Positions 20,954 through 30,492 of a DNA stretch of 64,000 bases are shown in pieces (within the stretch, counting starts at the first letter, position 1; each line of letters opens with the position of its first letter). Made by a program: the position numbers and the translations under genes. The stretch comes from CAVSRC01 sp963743015 (GTDB lineage: Bacteria > Pseudomonadota > Alphaproteobacteria > Rhizobiales > Kaistiaceae). A model generated the notes under the pieces. It did not search any database and was not told the DNA's origin. It saw only the letters and a program-made list of their open reading frames with translations. The DNA is taken from assembly GCA_963743015.1 (NCBI GenBank), contig CAVUOD010000010.1, positions 62,001-126,000 on the forward strand, given 5' to 3'.

Positions 20954-22699
20954 ATGAAGGATTTAGCGCATGGTGTGGTGATCGGCGTGAGTGGTTCGCG
21001 GGCCAGCGTCGGCCTGCCGCAGACCAGTGCCGATCTGACCGGTGACCAGTGCGCGACGGTCGGCCGCTGCCTGCGCATCCAGCGCGGCAACGCGACGTTG
21101 ATCGGCATGATCGTGGAAGTGTTGCTGGAGACGTCGGCGGTCGCGCGCGAGCAGGGCTACCACGTCACCGCCCGTGTCGACATGATGGGCGAAATCCGCC
21201 CGGATTCGAACGGCGTGCCGCGCTTCAGGCGCGGCATCATGCATTATCCGGTCATCGGCGACGCGACGACGATGGTCGATGCGGACGAGCTGCGCCTGGT
21301 CTATACGGCCTCCGGGGCGGGCAAGATCGAGATCGGGCGGCTGCATGACGACATGGCCGTCACCGGCTTTGTCGACGTCGACAACATGCTGTCCAAGCAC
21401 TTCGCCATTCTCGGCACGACCGGCGTCGGCAAGTCGAGCGCGGTGTCGGTGCTGCTCGGGCAGATCCTCGATGTGCGCCCCAATGTGCGCATCTTCCTGC
21501 TCGACGCACACAACGAATACGGCCGCTGCTTCGGCGATCGCGCTCTGGTCCTCAATCCGCGGAACATGAAGCTGCCCTTCTGGCTGTTCAACTTCGAGGA
21601 GTTCATCGACGTCATCTTCAGCCGTCGACCGGGCATCGAGGAAGAAGTGGCGATCCTCTCGGAGACGATCCCGTTGGCCAAGAGCCTGTACTTGCAGAAT
21701 CGCGACGCCGGCGACCGCCCGTCACTGAAGCGCTACGATCCGAAGGTCACCGGCTTCACCGTCGACACACCGGTGCCCTACCGCCTGCAGGATCTCCTCA
21801 ACCTGATCGACGAGCGCATGGGCAAGCTCGAGAACCGCTCGTCGCGGCTCAACTACTACAAGCTGATCACGCGCATCGAAACCGTGCGCAACGATCCGCG
21901 CTACGGCTTCATGTTCGACAACGCCAATGTCGGCGGCGACACCATGGCCGAAGTGGTTCGCGAGCTCTTCCGCCTGCCGCCGGGCGGCCAGCCGATGACC
22001 GTCATGCAGCTTGCTGGCTTCCCGACGGAAGTGATCGATTTGGTGGTGTCGGTGCTCGGCCGCATGGCCTTCGATTTCGGCCTGTGGAGCGACGGCGCCG
22101 CGCCGCTGCTCTTCGTCGTCGAGGAGGCCCACCGCTACGCTTCCGCCGACCGTTCGCACGGCTTCGGCCCGACGCGCCGGGCGATCTCGCGCATCGCCAA
22201 GGAAGGGCGCAAATACGGCGTCTTCCTCGGCATGATCACCCAGCGCCCGGCGGAACTGGACGCCACCGTCATTTCCCAGTGCTCGACGCTGTTCTGCATG
22301 CGGCTCGGCAACGAGCGCGACCAGGCACTGGTGCGCTCCGCGGTCTCCGATGCCGCCGCCAACCTGCTGGCCTTCGTGCCGTCTCTGGGCACGCGCGAGG
22401 TGATCGCCTTCGGCGAAGGCGTGCCGCTGCCCACCCGCCTCGTCCTCAACGAACTGCCGGTCGAGCGCATCCCCAAGGCGGAGGCCGTCGCCAACCTGGC
22501 CACCGATTCGACCAGCATCTCCGACGACGCCTTCATCGATGCGGTGATCGAGAAATGGCGCGGTTCGTCAATGACGGCCGGGCTCAAGAACGATCAGCCG
22601 GAGAGGGAGAGGGATTCCGTCGCCGAACGGCTGGGCGCCCTGCATTCGGCCTTCGCCAAGGACCCGGTGCGTCCGTCGGTGCTCAAGCGTCCCGGCTAA
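20954..22699 (+). CDS. HerA-type ATPase (DUF87)
   Basis: A 581-residue hexameric-translocase type ATPase of the HerA/FtsK clan. An N-terminal beta-barrel region (1-130) precedes Walker A GTTGVGKSSA (near 155) and Walker B LLFVVEEAH (near 386); GMITQRPAELDATVISQCST is the conserved sensor region. Bacterial HerA works with the nuclease NurA in DNA-end processing or in defence loci, but no NurA or defence partner is adjacent. ATG 20954 is the best-conserved start; GTG 20927 behind GAGGGGG is possible. Confidence 0.85.
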   Translation: MKDLAHGVVIGVSGSRASVGLPQTSADLTGDQCATVGRCLRIQRGNATLIGMIVEVLLETSAVAREQGYHVTARVDMMGEIRPDSNGVPRFRRGIMHYPVIGDATTMVDADELRLVYTASGAGKIEIGRLHDDMAVTGFVDVDNMLSKHFAILGTTGVGKSSAVSVLLGQILDVRPNVRIFLLDAHNEYGRCFGDRALVLNPRNMKLPFWLFNFEEFIDVIFSRRPGIEEEVAILSETIPLAKSLYLQNRDAGDRPSLKRYDPKVTGFTVDTPVPYRLQDLLNLIDERMGKLENRSSRLNYYKLITRIETVRNDPRYGFMFDNANVGGDTMAEVVRELFRLPPGGQPMTVMQLAGFPTEVIDLVVSVLGRMAFDFGLWSDGAAPLLFVVEEAHRYASADRSHGFGPTRRAISRIAKEGRKYGVFLGMITQRPAELDATVISQCSTLFCMRLGNERDQALVRSAVSDAAANLLAFVPSLGTREVIAFGEGVPLPTRLVLNELPVERIPKAEAVANLATDSTSISDDAFIDAVIEKWRGSSMTAGLKNDQPERERDSVAERLGALHSAFAKDPVRPSVLKRPG

Positions 22700-22733
22700 G
22701 GCCAATTCAGGGTCACCGCTGCGGAGACATGCG

Positions 22734-22772
22734 GTCATCCTCCGGTCTTCGCTTCGCTCGCCGGAGGATGAC
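22734..22772. repeat. GTCATCCTCCGG palindromic repeat
   Basis: GTCATCCTCCGG (22734-22745) and CCGGAGGATGAC (22761-22772) form a perfect 12-pair stem with a 15-base loop in the spacer between two convergent genes. The same arms recur at 29382-29487, so this is a dispersed repeat family. It may also act as a bidirectional transcription end. Confidence 0.75.
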
Positions 22773-22787
22773 GGCTATCGATTTGCC

Positions 22788-23720
22788 CTAGTCGAACAGG
22801 CTCGAAACCGACTTCTCGCTCGCCGTGCGGGCGATCGCCTCGCCGATCAGCGTCGAGATCGAGGTGACGCGGATATTGGGGGCGGCGGTGACCGCCTCTG
22901 TCGCCTGGATCGAATTGGTGATGACCAGCTGCTCGATGCGCGATGCGGTGACGCGCGCCACCGCCCCGCCCGAGAGCACGCCGTGGGTGATGTAGGCGAG
23001 CACGGAAGCCGCGCCGGCGTCGATCAGCGCTTCCGCCGCGTTGACCAGCGTGCCGCCGGAATCGACGATGTCGTCGAACAGGATGCAGCGACGGTCGGAG
23101 ACGTCGCCGATGATGTTCATCACCTCGGCCTCGCCGGGGCGCTCGCGGCGCTTGTCGACGATGGCCAGCGGCGCGTCGATGCGCTTGGCGAGCGCGCGGG
23201 CGCGCACCACGCCGCCGACGTCGGGCGACACCACCATGACGTTGCGCACGTCGTGGTGGGCGCGGATGTCGCGCGACATCACGGGAACCGAGAACAGGTT
23301 GTCGGTGGGGATGTCGAAGAAGCCCTGAATCTGGCCGGCATGCAGGTCGAGCGTCATCACCCGGTGAGCGCCGGCCTCGGTGATCAGATTGGCGACCAGC
23401 TTGGCCGAGATCGGCGTGCGGCCGGCGGAGCGGCGATCCTGCCGGGCGTAGCCGAAATAGGGCAGCACCGCGGTGATGCGACGCGCCGAGGAGCGGCGCA
23501 GCGCATCGCAGATGATCAGCAGCTCCATCAGATTGTCGTTGGCCGGGTAGCTCGTCGACTGGATGATGAAGACGTCCTCGCCACGGACGTTTTCCTGGAT
23601 CTCGACGAAGATCTCCTGATCGGCGAAGCGCCTGACCAGGCATTTGGCGAGCGGAATCTCCAGATAGGTGGAGATCGCTTCCGCGAGCGGGCGGTTGGAG
23701 TTACCGGCGACGAGTTTCAT
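22788..23720 (-). CDS. prs: Ribose-phosphate pyrophosphokinase
   Basis: Makes PRPP from ribose 5-phosphate and ATP for nucleotide, His and Trp synthesis. The 310-residue protein begins MKLVAGNSNRPLAEAI and shows the RRSSARRITAVLPYFGYARQ flexible-loop region and the PRPP-binding ILFDDIVDSGGTLV. It is complete and has no close operon partner. Confidence 0.97.
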   Translation of the reverse strand: MKLVAGNSNRPLAEAISTYLEIPLAKCLVRRFADQEIFVEIQENVRGEDVFIIQSTSYPANDNLMELLIICDALRRSSARRITAVLPYFGYARQDRRSAGRTPISAKLVANLITEAGAHRVMTLDLHAGQIQGFFDIPTDNLFSVPVMSRDIRAHHDVRNVMVVSPDVGGVVRARALAKRIDAPLAIVDKRRERPGEAEVMNIIGDVSDRRCILFDDIVDSGGTLVNAAEALIDAGAASVLAYITHGVLSGGAVARVTASRIEQLVITNSIQATEAVTAAPNIRVTSISTLIGEAIARTASEKSVSSLFD

Positions 23721-23839
23721 GATGCCAGCGTCCCGATGGGGCGTCGCCCCGCCGAATCCGGCAAGACGACAATTGCATGACGCCGCGGCCTTGTAGCAAT
23801 GCCGGGCGGGGCGGGCAATGCCCGTTTCGGCGTGTCCGA

Positions 23840-24568
23840 TCAGCGCGGCCGGCGCCCCATGATCGCGCGGGCTGCGGCGACGATTTCGGCGTTGTCGCGC
23901 GCCGTCCGGCCGTCGGGCAGGGTGCTGCCGTCCTCCAGGCCGACGCGGGTTGAATAACGCCCCGCCGCGGCGCGTTCGACGAAGGACCAGACCGTTCCGT
24001 CGAAACCGTGGATCAGCACCGGCTTGGCAATGCCGGCATCGCCGAGCCGCGCCAGCATGGCGTCGGCCAGCGCATGGGCGGCGGTGCGGTCGGTGATCGC
24101 GATCTCGATCAGGATGCGCAGGCTCGCACTGGCCAGACCGAGCGCAATCAGTCGTTGCGTGTCGGCCATGTCGGCCAGGCCGGCCTCGACCGCGATGCCG
24201 CGACGGGCAAGGCGCTGATAGACGGCCGGCGCGTCCTGTTCGCCGAGATTGACCGAAGCGTAGTCGGGCAGCACATGCCAGCCGTCGATACAGGCAAGCC
24301 GGCGGGTGTCGTCGCCCTCGATCCAGTCGCCGGTGGAGATGCCGATCAGCGTGCCAGGCAGGCGCCGGCGCAGCGCGCGCATGGTTTCGTCCATGACCGC
24401 CGGCGCCAGGGTTTCGGCGCCGTCGTCGCCGCGCATATGGATGTGGAGTTCGTCGGCGCCGGCGTCGACCGCGTCTACCGAGTTCGCGATGATTTTCTCC
24501 GGGGTCGTCGGCAGGTGCGGGTGGAAGCCTGCAGGGCGGGCCCCGTTCAGACAGGCCTGGACGATCAC
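23840..24568 (-). CDS. 3-keto-5-aminohexanoate cleavage (BKACE, DUF849) family protein
   Basis: A 242-residue TIM-barrel enzyme related to beta-keto acid cleavage enzymes, which split a beta-keto acid with acetyl-CoA using zinc. Visible parts: LPTTPEKIIANSVDAVDAGA, the zinc-binding DELHIHMR, and GISTGDWIEG. It is shorter than the typical 270-310 residues. The GTG start overlaps the stop of pgeF (GTGA), so translation is probably coupled. The natural substrate is unknown. Confidence 0.75.
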   Translation of the reverse strand: MIVQACLNGARPAGFHPHLPTTPEKIIANSVDAVDAGADELHIHMRGDDGAETLAPAVMDETMRALRRRLPGTLIGISTGDWIEGDDTRRLACIDGWHVLPDYASVNLGEQDAPAVYQRLARRGIAVEAGLADMADTQRLIALGLASASLRILIEIAITDRTAAHALADAMLARLGDAGIAKPVLIHGFDGTVWSFVERAAAGRYSTRVGLEDGSTLPDGRTARDNAEIVAAARAIMGRRPR

Positions 24569-25338
24569 GGCGTCAGCACGATCGCCGAAAGCAGCCGGCC
24601 GTAGTCCGGCTCGCCGAGATGGGTCGCCCGCCGGTAGGAATAGAAGCGCTCCGGCTCGGCATAGGTGCACAGATCCATATTGGCTGCCGCCACCCCGGCT
24701 GCCGTGAGCCGGTTCACGGTGTAGCCGGGCAGGTCGAACAGCGCGTGGCTTGCGCGCGGCGAGGGCACGAAGAAGCGGGCATTGGCCGGGTCGGCTTCGG
24801 TGAACCGGGCGACAAGCTCGGGTCCGACTTCGTAGTTCGCCTGCGAAATCGAAGGCCCCAGCACCGCGACGATGCGCTGGCGGCGGGCGCCCAGGGTCTC
24901 CATGGCGGCGATGGCCGCCTCGGCAACGCCGGCCAGTGCCCCCCGCCAGCCGGCATGGGCCGCACCGATCACCCTGGCCGATGCGTCGGCGAAGAGGATC
25001 GGGCCGCAGTCGGCGGTGCCGATGCCGAGCGCCAGGCCGGGGCGATCGGTGACCACGGCGTCCGCCTTCGGCCCCTTGCCCGGCTCCCAGGCCGTCTCGA
25101 CGATCACCGCATCGGTGCCGTGGACCTGATAGGGGGTCGCCAGCCGGTTGGCGTCGACGCCCAATGCGGCCGAGACGCGGGCGCGGTTCTCCAGCACAGC
25201 CAAGCGCGCGTCCCGCGAGCCGGTGCCGCAGTTGAGGCTGGCATAAACGCCGGTGGAGACACCGCCGGCGCGCGTGAAGAAGCCGTGGGCGATGCCGGGG
25301 AGGGCAGCGAGGCGTGCGTCGGTCAGGTGGGGGACCAT
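24565..25338 (-). CDS. pgeF: Laccase-domain purine/peptidoglycan-editing enzyme YfiH (PgeF)
   Basis: A 257-residue YfiH/DUF152 family protein. Members hydrolyse wrongly built peptidoglycan precursors or act as purine-nucleoside phosphorylases. Metal-site motifs are YQVHGTD, GIGTADCGPILF and GAAHAGWRGALAG (His, Cys, His). The N terminus GIAHGFFTRAGGVSTGVYASLN is characteristic. ATG 25338 gives normal length; the frame stays open far upstream. It overlaps the BKACE start. Confidence 0.92.
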   Translation of the reverse strand: MVPHLTDARLAALPGIAHGFFTRAGGVSTGVYASLNCGTGSRDARLAVLENRARVSAALGVDANRLATPYQVHGTDAVIVETAWEPGKGPKADAVVTDRPGLALGIGTADCGPILFADASARVIGAAHAGWRGALAGVAEAAIAAMETLGARRQRIVAVLGPSISQANYEVGPELVARFTEADPANARFFVPSPRASHALFDLPGYTVNRLTAAGVAAANMDLCTYAEPERFYSYRRATHLGEPDYGRLLSAIVLTP

Positions 25339-25617
25339 TGCGGCGAATGTCGCCGCGGTGCCCGCGACTGTCAACGGCAACGCGGCGACGGATGGTGTGT
25401 TCGACCGGTGGCGCGATTTCGTCCGGGACGTGTGACGACGCAATCGCGGCTCTGTACGTATTCGATCGCCGCCGTCATAATCGAGCCTTGATGGGCAAGT
25501 ACAATTATGGCGTTTTCTAGAATTGTGACAAGTATAAAGTCGGTGTTTTCTGCGCAGTCGCATGACACCACTTCGGTCTTCGCGACCGGGCGGTGCGAGA
25601 AAGAGGAGGATCTCAGC

Positions 25618-26148
25618 ATGCGTACGCCAGTGAAATTCCTGATTTTGCTGGTCGCATTGACGGGCTTCGCCGGGATGGCAAATGCGGCACCCTACGAGCC
25701 CAATATCGATCGGACCGGCGGTGACTACACCAATGTGACCCTGCCCCCCGGGTCTGGTGCCCCGGCGTGCCGTTCGCTGTGCAATGCGGACGGCAACTGC
25801 AAGGCGTGGACCTACGTCAAGGCCGGTGTCCAGGCGGCGAACCCGCGCTGCTGGTTGAAGAATGTCGTGCCACCGCCGCACGTCAGCAACTGCTGCACGT
25901 CGGGCACGAAACTCGTTTCTTCGCCCATGGAACACAATGTCGACCGGACCGGTGGCGACTACACCAACGTGACCTTGCCCGCCGGGGCCAATGCCCAGGC
26001 GTGCCGGTCTCTGTGCAATGCTGACGGCAATTGCCGGGCGTGGACCTATGTCAAGGCCGGCGTCCAGGCGGCGAACCCACGCTGCTGGCTGAAGAACATG
26101 GTTCCGCCGCCGCACGCCAACAATTGCTGCACCTCGGGCGTCAAGTGA
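25618..26148 (+). CDS. Secreted protein with two tandem PAN/Apple domains
   Basis: A 176-residue exported protein: signal peptide 1-23 (ending MANAA), then two near-identical units of about 75 residues. Each unit has NVDRTGGDYTNVTLP, ACRSLCNADGNC-AWTYVKAGVQ, PRCWLKN and NCCTSG, giving six cysteines per unit. This is the PAN_4-type fold, used for protein or sugar binding outside the cell. AGAGGAGG precedes ATG. The duplication is also strong at DNA level, so it is recent or kept uniform by gene conversion. Confidence 0.8.
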   Translation: MRTPVKFLILLVALTGFAGMANAAPYEPNIDRTGGDYTNVTLPPGSGAPACRSLCNADGNCKAWTYVKAGVQAANPRCWLKNVVPPPHVSNCCTSGTKLVSSPMEHNVDRTGGDYTNVTLPAGANAQACRSLCNADGNCRAWTYVKAGVQAANPRCWLKNMVPPPHANNCCTSGVK

Positions 26149-26186
26149 AGGAACGGTCGGTGCAATAGGCCGCGGCCCTGCGGCGC

Positions 26187-27261
26187 TCATCCGATCTTGT
26201 CGAAGACCGGCAGCTTGAGGCCGGGCGAGGCGATGGCGAGCACCTTGAACAGCTTGCCCATCGCCTTCGGTCCGGCCAGCCGCTCGATGGCGCTGGCGAT
26301 CCGGTCGCGCGTCTTGGTGTCCTTGTCGCGGCCGAGCACCTGCGCGCGCTCGACCAGACCGAGGCGCACCAGGAACTCGCCCTGTCCGATCACCGGACGC
26401 GGTGCGACGCCGGCTTCGGCCGCGGTACGGGCAAGGGCCGAGAAATCGACGTGACAGGTGACGTCGGCTTCGCCGGGCATGGCGAAGGGGCTCTCGTATT
26501 TGTGCTGGCGCACCGCCTGCAGCGTATCGCCGATGCCGGGCTTTTCGCTGCCGTAGTCGATGATCAGCGCCGCCCCGTGGTCGCGGGCGAGGCGCTCGCC
26601 GATCAGCGTCATCACCGCCTTGCCGGTCGGCGAGGCTTCGACCACGGCACCCTCGGGCAGGACGACCTCCGCCGGCCGCTGGGACACCGGCGACAGGCCG
26701 AAGGTGAAGGCGTCGTCTTCACCGAGGCCGATGACGCGCTCCGCCCAGATGCCGCCCTGCCACTGGAACTGGCGCACCGGCATGGCGTCGAAGAACTCGT
26801 TGGCGACGAAGATGGTGGGGGCGTGCGGAATGTCGTCGATGCGGGCGTGCCAATGGACGGCGTGGCCGGAGGGCGCCAGCGTCGCCTGCTGGACCTGTTT
26901 CAGCTGCGGGCTCATCTCGACCAGATGAACGCTGGCCGCCTTGAGGAAGGAGGGCTTGACCGCGCCCGGTGCGCAGCATGTCGGCCATCAGCGTGCCGCG
27001 GCCGGGGCCGAGCTCGGCCAGAACGAAGGGGTCGGGCGAACCCAGCATCTCCCACACGCCGATCGTCCACAGGCCGATCAGCTCGCCGAAGATCTGGCTG
27101 ATCTCGGGCGCGGTGATGAAGTCGCCGGCGCGGCCGAAGGGGTCGCTCTGCATGTAGTAGCCGTGCTCGGGGTCGGCGAGGCAGGCCGCCATGAAATCGG
27201 CGACCGTGATCGGCCCGCTGGCGCGGATCTGCGCCTTGAGCTTCTCGGCGAGCGGCGTCAT
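26187..27261 (-). CDS. midA: SAM-dependent methyltransferase of the MidA/NDUFAF7 family, frame broken once
   Basis: A class I methyltransferase; the mitochondrial relative NDUFAF7 methylates an arginine in a complex I subunit. The first frame has MTPLAEKLKAQI, PEHGYYM, GDFITAPEISQIFGELIGLW and the SAM loop LAELGPGRGTLMADMLRTG. A +1 break near 26966 (CCGGGCGCGG on the coding strand) follows, and the next frame resumes with VEMSPQLKQVQQ and FVANEFFDAMPVRQF to GLKLPVFDKIG. Joined length is about 358 residues, full length. ATG overlaps the lgt stop. Confidence 0.9.
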
Positions 27262-28113
27262 GCCTTTTCCACCGCGCCTGGCGTGTGCGTCTGGCGGCGC
27301 GCCACGACGATCATCGTGATGACGCCGACGATGATCATCGGCACCGACAGGAGCATGCCCATGGTCAGCCCGCCGGCGAGATAGCCGATCTGGATGTCGG
27401 GCTGGCGGAAGAACTCGGCGAATGTGCGCGCCACGCCATAGCCGGCGACGAAGGCGCCGGCGACGAAGCCGGGCGTCGCCAGCTTGTGGAAACGGTGGGT
27501 CAGCAGGCGCAGCACGAGGAAGAGCACGATGCCTTCCAGGGCCGCCTCGTAGAGCTGGCTGGGATGGCGCGGAATCACGCCGCCGTCAGGTGCGGTGGGA
27601 AAGTATACCGCCCAGGGCAGGTCCGCCGGCCGGCCCCACAATTCGCCGTTCACGAAATTGGCGAGCCGCCCGAAGAACAGGCCGAAGGTCACCGACGGGG
27701 CGATGACGTCGAACAGCGACCACAGCGAAAAGCCGCGCGAGCGGGCGAACAGGATCATCGCCAGCGTGGTGCCGAGGAAGCCGCCGTGGAAGGACATGCC
27801 GCCGTGCCAGACCTCGAGGATCTGCCAGGGATTGGCGATGTAGACCGGCAGATCGTAGAACAGCACGTAGCCGATGCGTCCGCCGGCGATGATGCCGATC
27901 GCCGCCCAGACGACGAAATCGTCGATGTCGGCCGGCTTCATCGGCGGTCCGGCCGGGCCCCACAGGCGCTGGATTGGCGACCAGCCGCTTGGCATACCAC
28001 CAGCCGATGAAGATGCCGGCGATATAGGCCAGCGCATACCAGCGGACGGCGAAGGGGCCGATCTGGATGAGCACCGGATCGAAGGCGGGGAAGGGCAGGG
28101 CAAGAAGCGGCAT
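27258..28113 (-). CDS. lgt: Prolipoprotein diacylglyceryl transferase, frame broken once
   Basis: Inner-membrane enzyme that moves diacylglycerol from phosphatidylglycerol to the lipobox cysteine. The first frame gives MPLLALPFPAFDPVLIQIG and RWYALAYIAGIFIGWWYAKR; a +1 break near 27972 (AATCCAGCG) follows; the rest has GRIGYVLFYD, WHGGMSFHGGFLG and LFFGRLANFVNGELWGR, the Lgt signature. Joined length is about 284 residues. The gene is essential in most Gram-negative bacteria, which argues that the break is an error. It leads an lgt-midA pair. Confidence 0.94.
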
Positions 28114-28253
28114 CGGCAATCCCGGATTCGCGCGCAAACTGCGCTGCGACAAGGGCCGGGTCAAGGCAGGCGGGCGGGACAGGCGCCTTGCGGGCGCCCG
28201 CGGCCACGCCCATAGTATAGAGGCGTGCTGCCCGACGAGAGAGCGACCTTGAG

Positions 28254-28592
28254 ATGACCCAGACCTCCAACCGCATGTTCGACGAGATGGCGCGGCTCAT
28301 GGGGGACGCGGCGAGCGTCGCCCAGGGCGTGCGGCGCGAGGCGGAAACGGTGTTCCGCAGCCAGATGGAGCGCTTCGTCAACGATCTCGACCTGGTCAAG
28401 CGCGAGGAATTCGACGTGGTGCGCGAGCTGGCCTCGAAGACGGCGGCGGAAAACGAGAAGCTGAAGAAGCGCATCGCCGAGCTGGAAGCCAAGATCGGCG
28501 GCGAGGCTGGCCGAGCCGCAGCGAAGAAACCCCGCCGGGCCGTCGGCCAAATCCGCCGAGGAATAGGCCGTCCACAGAAGTCATACGGCTGA
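28254..28592 (+). CDS. ubiK: UbiK-type accessory factor (BMFP domain)
   Basis: A roughly 100-residue coiled-coil protein of the YqiC/UbiK group, which assists ubiquinone synthesis and trimerises. MTQTSNRMFDEMARLMGDAA and VKREEFDVVRELASKTAAEN-KLKKRIAELEAK are diagnostic. The current frame ends with an atypical basic tail (RRGIGRPQKSYG). Skipping one base near 28541 would give RASAKSAEE and a TAG at 28564-28566, a normal family tail, so another +1 error is suspected. Divergent from lgt. Confidence 0.85.
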   Translation: MTQTSNRMFDEMARLMGDAASVAQGVRREAETVFRSQMERFVNDLDLVKREEFDVVRELASKTAAENEKLKKRIAELEAKIGGEAGRAAAKKPRRAVGQIRRGIGRPQKSYG

Positions 28593-28613
28593 CATCTCAA
28601 CGATTCACGTTGT

Positions 28614-28655
28614 CCACAAGCAATTGTGGTGCGTGAGAGTCAGGGGCCTATATAC
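28614..28655 (+). promoter_or_regulatory. Palindrome and probable promoter of ybjN
   Basis: CCACAA (28614-28619) and TTGTGG (28624-28629) form an inverted repeat around GCAA. TTGTGG can serve as a -35 element for a TATATAC -10 (28649-28655), 19 bases apart. The palindrome would then overlap the promoter, as a repressor site would. Confidence 0.4.
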
Positions 28656-28750
28656 TGATTCTCAACAGAGATTCGCGCGCGCGCCGTCATCCGGGCGCCG
28701 CAATCCCGGTCGCGTAGTCAGGCAATCCTTCCAGCCGCAAGGTTGAATCC

Positions 28751-29251
28751 ATGAGCCTCATCGACATCGAACAGGAACGCCTCTCGAACCCGGTCGACGT
28801 GATCGAGCAGATCGCGGCGCTCAACGACTGGGCTTTCGAGCGCTCCGGCGATGACGAGTTGACCATCGCCGTCGGCGGTCACTGGTGCGACTACCACATC
28901 TCGTTCTCCTGGATGGAGGAGCGCGAGGCGGTGCATCTGGCCTGCTCCTTCGACCTGAAAGTGCCGGAGGCGCGCAAGATCGAGGTCATGCGCCTGCTGT
29001 CGGCGGTCAACGAGCAGATGTGGATCGGCCATTTCGACCTGTGGAGCCAGGAAGGCGTGATCATGTTCCGCCAGGCGCTGCTGCTCTCCGGCGGTGCCGA
29101 TCCCAACAACGCCCAGGTCGAGCGCCTGCTGGTCACCGCAATCGAGGCCTGCGAGCGCTACTACCAGGCGTTCCAGTTCGTGGTGTGGGCCGGCAAGTCG
29201 GCGGCCGAAGCGCTGGAGACGGTGCTCTTCGAGACCGCCGGCGAGGCGTAG
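28751..29251 (+). CDS. YbjN domain protein
   Basis: A 166-residue cytoplasmic protein of the YbjN family, which folds like type III secretion chaperones. It begins MSLIDIEQERLSNPVDVIEQ and contains WCDYHISFSWMEEREAVHLAC and WSQEGVIMFRQALLL. In Rhizobiales it regularly sits between ubiK and proC, as here. The biochemical role is undefined; the E. coli relative affects motility and stress tolerance. Confidence 0.85.
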   Translation: MSLIDIEQERLSNPVDVIEQIAALNDWAFERSGDDELTIAVGGHWCDYHISFSWMEEREAVHLACSFDLKVPEARKIEVMRLLSAVNEQMWIGHFDLWSQEGVIMFRQALLLSGGADPNNAQVERLLVTAIEACERYYQAFQFVVWAGKSAAEALETVLFETAGEA

Positions 29252-29270
29252 AGGCATCGTCTGCGTGTCG

Positions 29271-29288
29271 TCCCCACGAAAGTGGGGC
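29271..29288. terminator. Hairpin after ybjN
   Basis: CCCCAC and GTGGGG pair around a GAAA tetraloop 20 bases past the ybjN stop. No T run follows, so it may be a factor-assisted end or an mRNA-stabilising stem. Confidence 0.35.
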
Positions 29289-29381
29289 CCAGTAATCACC
29301 GAATCTGAGCGTGATCGCTGCGTGCCCGGTCGGGGCCGGGCATGGCAGAGGCTGTTGTTGCGGTAGTGCCTTTCCTTTTTC

Positions 29382-29487
29382 TGTCATCCTCCGGCGAGGC
29401 GTAGCCGAGGCAGGAGGATCGCGCCCCGCATAAGCGGCGCACACCGTTCTTGCCGCATGCCGATCCTCCGCTTGCGCGGAGGATGAC
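29382..29487. repeat. Composite GTCATCCTCCG repeat (BIME-like)
   Basis: Two head-to-head palindromes: GTCATCCTCCG...GGAGGATCG (from 29382) and CGATCCTCCGCTTGCGCGGAGGATGAC (to 29487). The outer arms GTCATCCTCCG and CGGAGGATGAC are perfect complements and match the unit at 22734. Together with the hairpin at 29271 it occupies the 340-base spacer between ybjN and proC, where I see no gene. Confidence 0.7.
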
Positions 29488-29590
29488 GGGTGGGAATGAA
29501 GTCGTCGTACGCCCACTATTCGGGGCTTGTCTTGCAGCGTTCGTGGCGACTAGGGTCGCGCCTTCGCGCGAACCACGGTCACGGCGCCTC

Positions 29591-30426
29591 ATGTCTCTCT
29601 CCTCCGCCTTCTCCCCGAAATCCCCGCTGGTGCTGGTCGGTGCCGGCAAGATGGGTGCGGCCATGCTGAAGGGCTGGCTCGACGGCGGCCTCGACCGCAA
29701 GGCGGTGGTGGTGATCGATCCGGCGCCGCCGCCGGACAGCGCCGCCTTTCTCGCTGCCGCCGGCATCCGCGAGCGGCCGAGGCCGCCCGCCGGCATCAAG
29801 GCCAGGGTGATCGTCGTGGCGGTCAAGCCGCAGATCATCGGCGACGTCCTGCCGGGCCTCAGCGGTCTGGTCGGACGCGGCACGCGTGACGCTGTCGATC
29901 GCCGCCGGCACGACGCTGGCCAATCTCGCCGCTGGCATCGGCGAGGGCGCCATCGTGCGCTCCATCCCCAACACGCCGGCGCAGGTCGGCCGCGGCATCA
30001 CCGCGGCGATCGCCAATGGTCGCGTGTCCAGGGCGGGCAGGGGGCTTGTCACCCGCCTGCTGGAAGCGGTCGGCGAGGTCGTCTGGGTCGACAAGGAAGG
30101 TCTCATCAATTCGGTCACCGCGGTTTCCGGTTCCGGTCCGGCCTATGTGTTCTGGATGGTCGAATGTCTGGCCGAGGCGGCGCTCGCCGCCGGGCTCGAC
30201 GCGGACAGCGCGGCACGGCTTGCCCGCGCCACGATCACCGGTGCCGGCGAGCTGCTCTACCGGTCCGACCTGCCGGCGGGTGAATTGCGCCGGAACGTCA
30301 CCTCGCCCAAGGGCACGCACGGAAGCCGCGCTCAAGGTGCTGATGGCGAAGAAAGACGGCCTGGCGCCGCTGATGAAGAAGGCGGTGGCGGCGGCGAAAA
30401 AGCGCTCGCGGGAGCTTTCCGGCTAA
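29591..30426 (+). CDS. proC: Pyrroline-5-carboxylate reductase, frame broken twice
   Basis: Last step of proline synthesis, NADPH-dependent, cytoplasmic. The three frames give in order: LVLVGAGKMGAAMLKGWLDGG (Rossmann loop) and VVAVKPQIIGDVLP; then TLSIAAGTTLANL, RSIPNTPAQVGRGITA and SVTAVSGSGPAYVFWMVE; then TEAALKVLMAKKDGLAPLM. +1 breaks lie near 29883 (GGCACGCGTG) and 30312 (GGCACGCACG); both have an extra C after GGCACG. The joined protein (about 278 residues) is complete. Sequence error is likely. Confidence 0.93.
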
Positions 30427-30492
30427 GAAGCCTCGCCGTGGCCACGTTCCCGTCCTACATTGTCAAGGACAAGACCATCAAAAGGTGATGCC

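Noticed and set aside
23840..24568. BKACE gene as a truncated pseudogene
   Set aside because: It is short for the family, but the frame is open, coupled by GTGA to pgeF, and keeps the zinc-site HIH motif.
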